A stretch of DNA of 64,000 bases from Paenibacillus sp. H1-7 (GCF_022354825.1 NZ_CP031168.1:6263501-6327500), one strand, 5' to 3'; shown: positions 16,918 to 25,089, counted from the stretch's first letter. Numbers and translations are program-made. The notes: generated by a model not told the origin, from the letters alone.

Positions 16918-18051
16918 GTGGACATTTTATATCCCGTTGCACTTCCCGCCTTAAACGGGAACGAAAAAGACTATGTATTGGATTGTCTTGATTCGACCTG
17001 GATATCCTCAAACGGTTCCTATATTCATAAGTTCGAGCAAGGATTCGCCGAGTTTTGCCAAACGAAGCACGCTATGGCTTGCAGCAACGGAACGACCGCC
17101 TTGCATCTTGCCTTATTGGCTCATGGCGTGGAAGAAGGCGACGAGGTTATAATACCGACCTTTACCTTCGTAGCTACCGCTAACGCGGTAACTTATTGCA
17201 AGGCAACGCCGGTATTTGTCGACTCGGAACCTGACACCTGGAATCTATGTCCTCAGCACATAGAGGCCAAAATAACACCTCGCACGAAAGGAATTATTGC
17301 CGTCCATCTGTACGGCCATCCCGCCGATATGGACCCGATTATGGACATCGCCCGGCGTCACGGCCTGTTCGTAATTGAAGATGCGGCCGAAGCCGTAGGA
17401 GCGCAATACAAAAATAGAATGGTAGGCTCACTGGGGCATACCGCTATTTTCAGCTTGTTCGGCAACAAAATTATAACTACAGGTGAAGGCGGAATGATCA
17501 CGACGAATGATGATTCCGTTGCCAACAAGATCAGGCTTTTGAAAGGCCAAGGGATGGATCCAAACCGGCGCTACTGGTATCCCGTGATCGGATACAATTA
17601 CCGGATGACCAACATTCAAGCGGCCATCGGCTGTGCACAGCTGGAAATGGCGGAATGGCATATCGGTCAACGGATTCAAAGCGCCCGTCATTATATTGAA
17701 AATTTGCAAGATTGCACCGCTATCACCCTTCCTGTAGAGAAGATTTGGGCTAAGAATGTGTACTGGATGTTCAGCGCCGTATTCCACGAGTTCACAGAGG
17801 AGCAGCGTGATGAGGTTATGCACGGGCTTCGCCGGATGGGAATCGAAACCCGGCCTTTCTTCTATCCGATGCATACGCTGCCGCCTTATAAGAACCTGCA
17901 AGCAGCCGACGAATTTCCAGTCGCCAACCGAATTTGCGCCCAAGGAATTAACCTCCCGAGCTATGCTGGCCTAACCGCCAACGATATAGAACATATTAGC
18001 TCTTGTCTGAAAAAGGTGCTATATGAAGTAAGCTCTGAAGAGAGGCGCTGA
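16918..18051 (+). CDS. rfbE: GDP-perosamine synthase-like DegT/DnrJ/EryC1/StrS aminotransferase
   Basis: This PLP-dependent enzyme is predicted to convert GDP-4-keto-6-deoxymannose to GDP-perosamine with glutamate as donor. The 377 residues closely follow the RfbE/Per pattern as I recall it: EKDYVLDCLDSTWISSNGSY, SNGTTALHLALLAHGVEEGD, AVHLYGHPADMD, the PLP lysine in FSLFGNKIITTGEGGM, and KGQGMDPNRRYWYPVIGYN. GGGGGAG eight bases before the GTG at 16918 sets the start; a longer frame upstream lacks a ribosome site. manC and a GMD-like gene 4-7 kb away would supply the substrate. A dTDP-sugar aminotransferase is the alternative, since rmlB is also present. Confidence 0.85.
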   Translation: MDILYPVALPALNGNEKDYVLDCLDSTWISSNGSYIHKFEQGFAEFCQTKHAMACSNGTTALHLALLAHGVEEGDEVIIPTFTFVATANAVTYCKATPVFVDSEPDTWNLCPQHIEAKITPRTKGIIAVHLYGHPADMDPIMDIARRHGLFVIEDAAEAVGAQYKNRMVGSLGHTAIFSLFGNKIITTGEGGMITTNDDSVANKIRLLKGQGMDPNRRYWYPVIGYNYRMTNIQAAIGCAQLEMAEWHIGQRIQSARHYIENLQDCTAITLPVEKIWAKNVYWMFSAVFHEFTEEQRDEVMHGLRRMGIETRPFFYPMHTLPPYKNLQAADEFPVANRICAQGINLPSYAGLTANDIEHISSCLKKVLYEVSSEERR

Positions 18052-18058
18052 ATGAAGC

Positions 18059-18838
18059 ATGAAGCCATTACGTAAAGCGGCAACAAGGAGAGCGTCACGC
18101 CATAGACGCAAAGAGCAAAAGCTGCGAAAGGGGTCTGTCAGCCGGCGTGCAAAGAAGGGGGATAATAAAAACGCGGCTTCACGTTCAAAAGCAGTAAGAA
18201 AAAAAACAGCCTTCCCCCTTTTACAAGAATCTCCTTTTTACCGGATCGGATGGTCCGCAGGCAGAGAAGATGCCGCTCTGCATACTATCGAGAGCGGTCC
18301 TTTGCAGAAAATAACATTGAACCGGTATTGGGTGAAACGGGTTGAGGCGCTTAATCTGGCCGGAGAGCCGTGGAGTCGCTATATCAATGCGGCAAGAGGA
18401 TATGTGCAAGGCTTTATGTCTGCCCGGAAAAAGCCGTCTCGTAAATGGCTCCTTTTACCGACTTACCGCTCCGTAGCTGTCATTGTTAACTTAGGGAGCG
18501 AAAGGAAGCATATCGGCGGCATCCTAAAGCTGCTGAACCGGCTTCCGATTGATGAGGTTTTTATTATTGTCAACGGCTCCTCGAATCCCAACATTCGAGC
18601 CCTTCGTTCTTTATCCCGCTCCGTTATTATATGTTACCCTCAAACCGTTGGACAGGAAATCAGCCGGGCAGCCGTTTCAAAAATGGCCAAATCGGAGCTA
18701 TTGCTGGTTCTGGACGGAGACCATCCGCTTGAAGAGGAGCAGCTGATTCGAATGATTCATGAAATGGATAACGGATTGGATCCCGATAAGGGAGAAAATC
18801 GTTTAGCAGATAGAGACGTGACTACGGTTTACCATTAG
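18059..18838 (+). CDS. Basic-tailed GT2-like protein, apparently C-terminally truncated
   Basis: This 259-residue protein starts with about 60 residues very rich in Lys, Arg, Ser and Ala. A short tag-like stretch (FYRIGWSAGREDAA) resembles the Gly-spaced tag of the CgeB-like proteins. From about residue 140 it looks like the N-terminal half of a family 2 glycosyltransferase: SVAVIVNLGSERKHIGGIL, EVFIIVNGSSNPNIRAL and LLLVLDGDHPLEEEQ, the last resembling the DxD donor site. The acceptor-binding half is missing; the protein stops 37 residues after DGD. It starts seven bases after the rfbE-like stop. It could be a decayed gene or a non-catalytic spore-surface protein. Confidence 0.75.
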   Translation: MKPLRKAATRRASRHRRKEQKLRKGSVSRRAKKGDNKNAASRSKAVRKKTAFPLLQESPFYRIGWSAGREDAALHTIESGPLQKITLNRYWVKRVEALNLAGEPWSRYINAARGYVQGFMSARKKPSRKWLLLPTYRSVAVIVNLGSERKHIGGILKLLNRLPIDEVFIIVNGSSNPNIRALRSLSRSVIICYPQTVGQEISRAAVSKMAKSELLLVLDGDHPLEEEQLIRMIHEMDNGLDPDKGENRLADRDVTTVYH

Positions 18839-18869
18839 CGAAACAGAGCACAGGCAAGGGGGGCATAGC

Positions 18870-19598
18870 ATGCGGTTGACCAGCATTATCATACCTAATT
18901 ACAACGGAATTAAGTACTTGAAGCCTTGTGTAGAATCTATTCTAATCCATACATCATCCCCTTACGAAATCATCGTTGTCGATAACGGATCGGACGACGG
19001 TTCCATCGAATACTGCGAGCAGCAGAAGCTCAAGCTTATTTCATTGCCGACGAACTGCGGATTTCCGGCTGCTTGCAACTACGGTCTTAAGATGGCTGTC
19101 GGAGACTCGCTGTTGCTGCTGAACAACGATACGCTGCTTACGCGCAATTGGCTCGACAATATGCTGAGATGCTTGTACAGCTCGGCTGATATCGGCATTG
19201 TCGGCCCTGTAACCAACTATGCGACCGGTAAACAGAAGATCAAGGAGCCTTTCACATCCCTAAATGAGATGGCGGCAAGGTACAATGACCCCGATGCTTC
19301 CAAATGGCATCAGGTGGATCGCATCGTCGGGCTATGCTTCTTGTTCAAGCGGGAGCTGATGGACCGTGTCGGGCTGATGGACGAACGATTCTCGCCAGGG
19401 TATGTGGAGGATGACGATTACTGCTATCGTGCGCGGCTTGAAGGTTTTCGCCTGATGGTAGCCGGGGATGCGTTTATTTATCACAAAGGAGGCGGAAGCT
19501 TTAGAAAAAAAGGGAGGAAAGCCGTAAGACAATTGCTTCATCGAAATTACGCGCAGTTCATTGCAAAGTGGGGAGTACACCCGCGCACCTTTATTTGA
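18870..19598 (+). CDS. Family 2 glycosyltransferase (rhamnosyltransferase-like)
   Basis: This 242-residue GT-A transferase has all key blocks: LTSIIIPNYNGIKYLKPCV, EIIVVDNGSDDGS, CGFPAACNYGLKMA, the metal-site LLLLNNDTLLTRNWL and FSPGYVEDDDYCYRARLEG. It has no membrane segment. AAGGGGGG precedes the ATG. It is compact, similar in size to SpsA-type enzymes, and shares its closest features with rhamnosyl- or other deoxyhexosyl-transferases. It probably follows the two genes upstream in one transcript and builds the surface glycan in the cytosol. Donor specificity cannot be read from sequence. Confidence 0.9.
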   Translation: MRLTSIIIPNYNGIKYLKPCVESILIHTSSPYEIIVVDNGSDDGSIEYCEQQKLKLISLPTNCGFPAACNYGLKMAVGDSLLLLNNDTLLTRNWLDNMLRCLYSSADIGIVGPVTNYATGKQKIKEPFTSLNEMAARYNDPDASKWHQVDRIVGLCFLFKRELMDRVGLMDERFSPGYVEDDDYCYRARLEGFRLMVAGDAFIYHKGGGSFRKKGRKAVRQLLHRNYAQFIAKWGVHPRTFI

Positions 19599-19676
19599 GC
19601 TTCAATTAAGGAGGATGCCTCCCCCTTCCTTCCCCCGCCTCCTGGGCAAATGCCGTGATTCATAGAAGGCGAATGG

Positions 19677-19685
19677 CATATGTTA
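19677..19685 (+). promoter_or_regulatory. Sigma-K-like -10 element (CATATGTTA) before the small helical genes
   Basis: An exact copy of the nine bases seen at 10136, 25686 and 47820 lies 35 bases before the ATG at 19720. GAT sits at the -35 distance where GAC would be ideal. Confidence 0.4.
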
Positions 19686-19719
19686 TGGTGAAAATCAATA
19701 CGGAAAGGAGGATTGAGAA

Positions 19720-20010
19720 ATGCAAAAGCAGCTCACCCAAATTATTGAGCATATGGCGAACTCGCAGACGGAAATGGCAAAAATATTGGAATCGCAGCGT
19801 CATATCATCCTTCATGCTGCAGGAATCATCCACGATATCCCGCATGATAATCCTTCTTTTGGAGATATTGAAACGTTAACGGACAACGCGCTCAATGTAA
19901 CGAAGAGTATGGCCGCATATTTGAACAGTCTGGCTGATTTGGAAGACACATTGGCCGATAATCTCATGCTCGTGCTTAAAGAGGTAGAAAAGCCGGACGG
20001 TGAAGAATAG
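19720..20010 (+). CDS. Small helical protein 1 of a three-gene set
   Basis: I do not recognise this 96-residue protein with confidence. It is wholly helical and has no signal peptide. The N-terminus MQKQLTQIIEHMANSQTEMA and AKILESQRHIILHAAG resemble the third protein of the set (LARSQRALAVILESMADVA). The C-terminal LADLEDTLADNLMLVLKEVE resembles the second (TKMEQALTKNLQAILDD). AAAGGAGG precedes the ATG. The three genes stand between glycosyltransferase genes and end at a shared terminator, so they are likely one transcript. A structural or adaptor role in spore assembly is possible but unproven. Confidence 0.8.
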   Translation: MQKQLTQIIEHMANSQTEMAKILESQRHIILHAAGIIHDIPHDNPSFGDIETLTDNALNVTKSMAAYLNSLADLEDTLADNLMLVLKEVEKPDGEE

Positions 20011-20043
20011 ATTGAAACTATTGATGGAGGCGAGGGGCTAGCT

Positions 20044-20343
20044 TTGAGCAGAACGAGTTCTTACCATAAGCTGCTGGTGTCCGCAGTCAGCTTTCAGAAA
20101 AACGTCTATTTAATTTTGGAGGCCAAATCGTTCGAAACGACCCGTGCCTGCCGCTGGATCTGTAATCACTTGGCCGCAGAGCACTTGGGTGACCATAACG
20201 ATCAGGTGAAGAAGTGCTTGGAAATTCACGAGCAGCTGATTGAAGTTATCGACGGTTTGACAAAGATGGAGCAAGCACTCACCAAAAACCTGCAAGCTAT
20301 TCTTGACGATGGCGAAGCCGACAACGGGGGCATCTCCGGATAA
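20044..20343 (+). CDS. Small helical protein 2 of a three-gene set
   Basis: This 99-residue protein starts at a TTG with GAGGGG six bases upstream. It is helical and contains two Cys (ACRWICNHLAAEH and KKCLEIHEQ). The C-terminal half, EVIDGLTKMEQALTKNLQAIL, aligns with the C-terminus of protein 1. It begins 33 bases after protein 1. No family name can be given. The similarity of the three suggests duplication followed by divergence. Confidence 0.75.
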   Translation: MSRTSSYHKLLVSAVSFQKNVYLILEAKSFETTRACRWICNHLAAEHLGDHNDQVKKCLEIHEQLIEVIDGLTKMEQALTKNLQAILDDGEADNGGISG

Positions 20344-20372
20344 TACAACGATTTTATGGGAGGATGCTCCAG

Positions 20373-20678
20373 ATGAAGTGGCACGAGCAGGAAGTGAGGA
20401 TGAAGCTGCATATATTGAACTCCTTGGCCCGAAGCCAACGCGCTTTGGCCGTTATCCTGGAGAGCATGGCGGATGTGGCGGGAAGCTCGCAGATGGTGGC
20501 CAAAGGGCTCGCTGAACAAATCGAAGCCTTCAGCAAGTATCAGAGGCAAATCGCAGTCAAAATGATCGGAGTGAAGCTTCGGAGAAGACGATACGGCAAG
20601 CCGGCAAAGCCATGGCTTAACCGGAAGCTTCATGTGCGGAGGAACCGGCCTGTGAAACGCCACAATTCCTCTGCATAA
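20373..20678 (+). CDS. Small helical protein 3 with basic C-terminal tail
   Basis: This 101-residue protein begins MKWHEQEVRMKLHILNSLARS; GGGAGG nine bases before the ATG at 20373 decides the start over an ATG three codons upstream. The first 65 residues are helical and resemble protein 1 (SQRALAVILESMADVAGSS). The last 35 are strongly basic (KLRRRRYGKPAKPWLNRK and RRNRPVKRHN). That tail recalls the basic termini of two glycosyltransferases in this locus and could bind an anionic polymer or spore layer (inference). Confidence 0.75.
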   Translation: MKWHEQEVRMKLHILNSLARSQRALAVILESMADVAGSSQMVAKGLAEQIEAFSKYQRQIAVKMIGVKLRRRRYGKPAKPWLNRKLHVRRNRPVKRHNSSA

Positions 20679-20688
20679 CGTTAAGCAC

Positions 20689-20722
20689 AAAAAACTCGGC
20701 CAGCCTGCTGGTCGAGTTTTTT
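20689..20722. terminator. Bidirectional terminator between the small-protein genes and a glycosyltransferase
   Basis: An AAAAAACTCG-CCAG arm and its complement ending in CGAGTTTTTT form a stem with A-runs and T-runs on both sides. It serves the plus operon ending at 20678 and the minus gene ending at 20738. Confidence 0.88.
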
Positions 20723-20737
20723 CTCTTTTAGAACATG

Positions 20738-22177
20738 TTATTTGAATCCCAGAAGCCTTAGCCGCTGCTTTATCAGCTGTCCGACATGATAAGGCGAGTA
20801 GTAGGAATGAATGGTTTTCTGACCGGCTAAAGCAATTCTTCTTGCCCAATCGGGCTGAATAATCAGCTTGCGCATAAACTCCGATGCATGGTCAATATCC
20901 GGCTCAGCCCATTTTTGATGTGCATCATACGGCCCCCAATACTCCCCTACATCTACTAGCTCGTAATTAACGGCACAGGAATTGCCCGGATGCATGAAAT
21001 CCGTATTCCCTGACCAGTTCGTTCCGACCACCGGCTTGCCCAAATACATCGCTTCCGCCAGGGGCAGGCCAAAGCCTTCCGCACGATGAAGCGAGACGAA
21101 ACAATCAATGCTGCTGATTAACGCATTGACCTCCTCGCGCGTCAGCGTCTGGTCGATAATATAAATGTTCGCGTGCCCTGCCGCTGCCTGCTGCAGCGCT
21201 GCCGTCTCCTCCGGATTTGACTGCGCATTGTTCAATTTGATGACCAGTCCGACTCGTGGGTCTTCGCCTGCAAATGCCCGTTTAAAGGCCTCGATGGCTC
21301 CCAGAGGATTTTTACGCTTTTGGTAGCTTTGTGAGTCCGCCATCGCACAAAACAGGTAACGGTCATTCGGCAGCCCGAAGCTGTCCCTGTTCAATCCAAG
21401 CGGTACAGGGACTTGAATCCCATGCGGTATACGCACCACAGGTACTTTGGACTTCGTGGAAATGCTGTTTAGTACAAAGTTGGAAGGAACCCAAACCTCT
21501 TGTACTACATCGAAGCCGGCACAGTGAGACTGCGGATAATCAGGCAGCTCCCAATGCCAGTAGCCTATATTGTATCTGTCCCTGGTGATGCGAGGACCGA
21601 AATACGCCGCAGCCGGCTTGATCCTGTCTCCGTTAATGTGGAATAGATTCACCTTGTATACCGCGCTCTTCATTTCCATATGCGCCCAGGTCGTGTCATC
21701 TTCACGGAAATCGTGCTGCTCCGGATAATTGATAGTGCCGAAAGGAATGTCCGTATTGATCAATGATCTTGCAGCGAGCCGGACAGACTCTCCAATCCCC
21801 GTTTCAGCCCGAATGAAGCCGATCAGATTAACTCCCCTAGGATAAGCTGATTTTCTCCTTCTAAGCTTGACAACCCTCCGTGCGGCTTTCTTTATTACGG
21901 ATTTGGTCTGTTTTTTTACAGGTTGTTTTTTCTTAACAGAAGGATCACTTTTTTTGTTACCCGTATTTTTTTTAGTTACTTTCGTTTGCTCGGGATTAGC
22001 TTTCTTTTTAACGTCCTTAACTACCGCACGCTTTGCCTTGGTAGTGCCGCGCTTTAGCTTCTTTTTCCTCGTTGGCTTCGGGGGGGCAGCTTGCATTTCC
22101 GGTTCATCTTCGAATGAAAACTGCTCATTCATAGTTTCATTTTCAATACCCTCTGCCATTCCTTGCTGATCGCTCAC
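20738..22177 (-). CDS. Glycosyltransferase family 4 with lysine-rich N-terminal extension
   Basis: The protein has about 479 residues. Residues 1-110 form an acidic segment followed by a long Lys/Thr/Val-rich stretch (TRKKKLKRGTTKAKRAVV and similar). The GT-B fold starts at NLIGFIRAETGIGESVRLAA. It includes NIGYWHWELPDYPQ, VPVVRIPHGIQVP, YLFCAMADSQSYQKRKNP and the donor site FVSLHRAEGFGLPLAEAMYLG with KPVVGTNWSGN. I chose the GTG at 22177 with AAGGAGG about ten bases upstream; an in-frame TTG at 22201 overlaps that site. It is the last gene of the manC/GMD operon and may use GDP-perosamine or GDP-mannose. The Lys-rich tail is unusual for this family. Confidence 0.88.
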   Translation of the reverse strand: MSDQQGMAEGIENETMNEQFSFEDEPEMQAAPPKPTRKKKLKRGTTKAKRAVVKDVKKKANPEQTKVTKKNTGNKKSDPSVKKKQPVKKQTKSVIKKAARRVVKLRRRKSAYPRGVNLIGFIRAETGIGESVRLAARSLINTDIPFGTINYPEQHDFREDDTTWAHMEMKSAVYKVNLFHINGDRIKPAAAYFGPRITRDRYNIGYWHWELPDYPQSHCAGFDVVQEVWVPSNFVLNSISTKSKVPVVRIPHGIQVPVPLGLNRDSFGLPNDRYLFCAMADSQSYQKRKNPLGAIEAFKRAFAGEDPRVGLVIKLNNAQSNPEETAALQQAAAGHANIYIIDQTLTREEVNALISSIDCFVSLHRAEGFGLPLAEAMYLGKPVVGTNWSGNTDFMHPGNSCAVNYELVDVGEYWGPYDAHQKWAEPDIDHASEFMRKLIIQPDWARRIALAGQKTIHSYYSPYHVGQLIKQRLRLLGFK

Positions 22178-22256
22178 TGTACGATATCCCTCCTTCTCCA
22201 AACAAGCAGAGGTCCCCCTGAGGGAACCCTCGCTCCGATAACGTTATTTGGCTCTA

Positions 22257-23204
22257 TTATGGCTGAGCTCTCCAATAGTTCAAAAGATCCTTTAACGTTT
22301 GGTCAAACGGAATTTCCGGCTTCCAGCCGGTCTGCTTATGAAACTTGGAGTAATCCCCAAGCAATATTTCGACATCGGAAGGCCGCAGCCGTTGAGGGTC
22401 CTCCTTGACTTCGATATCCACCGAGCTTAAGGCCAGCAGCTTGTTCAGCACTTCCTCTATCCTCCAACAGGTGCCGGATGCAATATTATAGGTCTCCCCG
22501 GAAACTCCATGGTGAACAGCAAGCCAGTAAGCCCTCACGATATCCCGCACGTCGGTAAAGTCCCGTTTGGCCTGCAGGTTGCCCACGTACAGCACAGGAG
22601 GCTGTTTGCCTTTCTCAATCTCTGCGATTTGCTTGGAAAAATTGGACGTAACGAAGTTCTCACCGCGTCGAGGTCCCGTATGATTGAATGTCCGTGTCAG
22701 CACGACATGCAGCCCGTAGCTTTTATTATACTGATAGCCTAGAACCTCTTGGGTCACCTTGCTAACTGCATAAGGACTCAAGGGACGCAGCGGATTCGTT
22801 TCCTTGATAGGAACCTCGTGCGGCTCGACATGACCGTATTCTTCGCTGGAGCAAGCGATCTGGATTTTGCAGTCCGGGTGGATGCGCCGCACCGCTTCAA
22901 AAATATTGACTTGACTGGAGACATTGTTATAGATCGTGTCCATCGGCGAATTCCAGGAAGTCGGAACAAAGCTTTGTGCGGCCAAATGGAATATTAGATC
23001 CGGTTTTACTTCTTCAATCAAGCTTTCCACAGAGAACGGGTCCCTAAGCTCGCACTCGACCAGCCGGATATCCTTTAAATGCTTGATATGGTCCAATCGG
23101 CTTCTTTGACGGATCGTACCGGTAACTTCCACTTGCTGATCCAGCAGAAATTCAGCCATATGGCTGCCGACAAATCCGGTTATTCCGGTTACTAGCACTT
23201 TCAT
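22257..23204 (-). CDS. GDP-mannose 4,6-dehydratase-type SDR (GMD/RMD family)
   Basis: This 315-residue extended SDR is predicted to make GDP-4-keto-6-deoxymannose. It has VLVTGITGFVGSHMAEFLL, FHLAAQSFVPTSWNSP, CSSEEYGHVEP, the active-site SPYAVSKVTQE (YxxxK) and the GMD-like FNHTGPRRGENFVTSNF with RDFTDVRDIVRAYWL. It is shorter than the 345-370 residues of classic GMD and lies between GMD and the reductase RMD in its motifs, so a dehydratase, a reductase or both are possible. It follows manC by 17 bases. With the RfbE-like enzyme it would complete a route to GDP-perosamine. Confidence 0.88.
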   Translation of the reverse strand: MKVLVTGITGFVGSHMAEFLLDQQVEVTGTIRQRSRLDHIKHLKDIRLVECELRDPFSVESLIEEVKPDLIFHLAAQSFVPTSWNSPMDTIYNNVSSQVNIFEAVRRIHPDCKIQIACSSEEYGHVEPHEVPIKETNPLRPLSPYAVSKVTQEVLGYQYNKSYGLHVVLTRTFNHTGPRRGENFVTSNFSKQIAEIEKGKQPPVLYVGNLQAKRDFTDVRDIVRAYWLAVHHGVSGETYNIASGTCWRIEEVLNKLLALSSVDIEVKEDPQRLRPSDVEILLGDYSKFHKQTGWKPEIPFDQTLKDLLNYWRAQP

Positions 23205-23221
23205 AGAAGTAGGATCCTCCT

Positions 23222-24235
23222 TTAGTCTTCCAGTTGTTTCAGCATCGTTTTGATATGCTGCTCCTGGGATTTATGGCAAACCAGCAGACCATCGGCCGTA
23301 GAAACAATAATGACATCCTGAATTCCGATAACAATCGCTTTTTGATGTTCCGTATAGATAATGCTGTTGTTCGTCAACATGGAGTTGACGTCCCCCATCA
23401 TGATGTTTCCTTCCGAATCGGTTCCAAAAACTCTTTCCAGCGATGTCCAGATTCCTACGTCGTCCCATTCGAACGTAACCGGAATCGTATAAATCATCGA
23501 AGCCTTCTCCAATATGGCGTAATCGATGGAAATTTTGGGCAGCTGATGATATACTTGCTCCCATTGTCCGCCGCAGCCTTCCAGCCGGGTCCACATTTCT
23601 CGTTGATACAGCATCATATAATGCTTAATCGTCGATGGCTTCCATATAAAAATACCGCTGTTCCAGTACATGTTTTTTTGCTGAATCAGCTGCTTCGCCT
23701 TCTCAAGGTGCGGTTTCTCGATAAATGCTTTAGCTACAACGACGCCGCCTTCTCCATCGGGTTCCTCCGTTTCGATATAACCATACCCTGTTTCTGGCCG
23801 GGTAGGCACGATGCCCAGCGTCACGATCGAGCGGCCTTTTTGCGCGATTTGCTCCGCTTGAAGTAGCGCCTCCCATAGGGCCTGGGCATCAGGAATATAT
23901 TGATCCGAGGGCGTCGTTACCAATACCTCGTCATTTCCGCCAGAGAGAAAGTGCAGGGCAGCCAGTGCGATGCATGGCCCCGTATCTCTCGGTTCGGGCT
24001 CCAGCAAAATCTGCTCCTGCTTCAATTCAGGAAGCTGCTCGAAGACCATCGGGCTGTATTGTCGAGTCGTCAGCACATAGATGGATGTCAAGGGCAGGAA
24101 CTGCGCAAACCTGCGAACCGACTGCTGCAGCATCGTCTCCGTAGAAGTCAGGGACAGAAATTGCTTCGGCTTCTGCTTGACGCTTCTGGGCCAAAACCGC
24201 GTTCCTTGGCCTCCTGCCATAATAATGATTTTCAT
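23222..24235 (-). CDS. manC: Mannose-1-phosphate guanylyltransferase
   Basis: This enzyme makes GDP-mannose from GTP and mannose-1-phosphate. The 337 residues start MKIIIMAGGQGTRFWPRS, followed by KQKPKQFLSLTSTETMLQQ, which is diagnostic for the family. Later blocks are LVTTPSDQYIPD, ETGYGYIETEE, AFIEKPHLEKA, YWNSGIFIWKP and FEWDDVGIWTSLERVF. AAAGGAGG eight bases before the ATG at 24235 fixes the start; a longer frame upstream has no such site. It lacks the C-terminal isomerase domain of bifunctional forms. It is co-transcribed with the GMD-like gene. Confidence 0.95.
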   Translation of the reverse strand: MKIIIMAGGQGTRFWPRSVKQKPKQFLSLTSTETMLQQSVRRFAQFLPLTSIYVLTTRQYSPMVFEQLPELKQEQILLEPEPRDTGPCIALAALHFLSGGNDEVLVTTPSDQYIPDAQALWEALLQAEQIAQKGRSIVTLGIVPTRPETGYGYIETEEPDGEGGVVVAKAFIEKPHLEKAKQLIQQKNMYWNSGIFIWKPSTIKHYMMLYQREMWTRLEGCGGQWEQVYHQLPKISIDYAILEKASMIYTIPVTFEWDDVGIWTSLERVFGTDSEGNIMMGDVNSMLTNNSIIYTEHQKAIVIGIQDVIIVSTADGLLVCHKSQEQHIKTMLKQLED

Positions 24236-24249
24236 TGGCCTATCCTCCT

Positions 24250-25089
24250 TTACCACGCAATCCGCATAAACTCGAGCAGTTCCGACAGCATAGAGGCATA
24301 GGACGGAACCTCGTAATCGATATCCTGCCGGGTGCACTTCAGCGTTCGATCCAGCTCAATGCCGTCATAAGGATGGATTCGGATCTCGTTTCGGTGGAAT
24401 AATTGCTGCAGCATGAGAAGCAAATCATACTTGCTAATGATCTCAGGCGAGGTGAGATGGACGATTCCGCTTAAATGCTTGCCCTGCTCCAGTGTAAAAT
24501 GAATGAATTTGGCAAGTTCCAGCGACGTCACACCATTCCACATGACATTAACGAAGCCTCTGATATCGCCCTTCTGCCGTAAAAACCAGTCCAGCAGCCC
24601 GATTCCTGCAGCATCGGGTTCAGGACCAATCAAAGAGGTGCGGATCGTTATATGCCGCGATTGGTTTATCTCTCCAAGCGCTTTGGTTTTGGCGTAGACC
24701 GATGTTCCTTCCGGGATGTGACGTTCCTCGTAAAGGCCCCGTTGACCTGAAAACACACCGTCGGTGCTCATATGAATCAATCGAATATTATGTCGATTGG
24801 CCAGCCTCACCAGCTGGTGAGGCAGCAGTCCGTTGATCCGATAAGCCTCCACTTCACGCTGACGCGCCATGTCGTTAACAATACTTGTACCGTTCACAAT
24901 AACGTCGGGAGCCACGATGTCGATCAGCTTTTCGACCATCACATCATCATTGGCATCAAGGTACAAGCCTTTGGGCAGCAGGCTTTTTTGACGCGTCGTA
25001 CAAAAAACTTCATAGGGGGTTCGTTCAAGCAGGTAAGGAATAAGGAGATGACCGACTATTTCATCGCCGCCTATGACTAGTACTCTCAA
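24250..25089 (-). CDS. RmlD-like sugar nucleotide reductase
   Basis: This 279-residue Rossmann protein starts from a TTG reading MRVLVIGGDEIVGHLLIPYLL. It carries VIVNGTSIVNDMARQREVEAY, LIHMSTDGVFSGQRGLYEE and the active-site SVYAKTKALGEINQ (YxxxK), as in RmlD and GDP-4-keto-6-deoxymannose reductases. No strong ribosome site is seen before the TTG, but the dinucleotide-binding loop requires a start here. It is the first gene of the manC operon. It may reduce GDP-4-keto-6-deoxymannose to GDP-rhamnose, or act on a dTDP sugar in parallel with the rmlD product; sequence alone does not decide. Confidence 0.85.
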   Translation of the reverse strand: MRVLVIGGDEIVGHLLIPYLLERTPYEVFCTTRQKSLLPKGLYLDANDDVMVEKLIDIVAPDVIVNGTSIVNDMARQREVEAYRINGLLPHQLVRLANRHNIRLIHMSTDGVFSGQRGLYEERHIPEGTSVYAKTKALGEINQSRHITIRTSLIGPEPDAAGIGLLDWFLRQKGDIRGFVNVMWNGVTSLELAKFIHFTLEQGKHLSGIVHLTSPEIISKYDLLLMLQQLFHRNEIRIHPYDGIELDRTLKCTRQDIDYEVPSYASMLSELLEFMRIAW

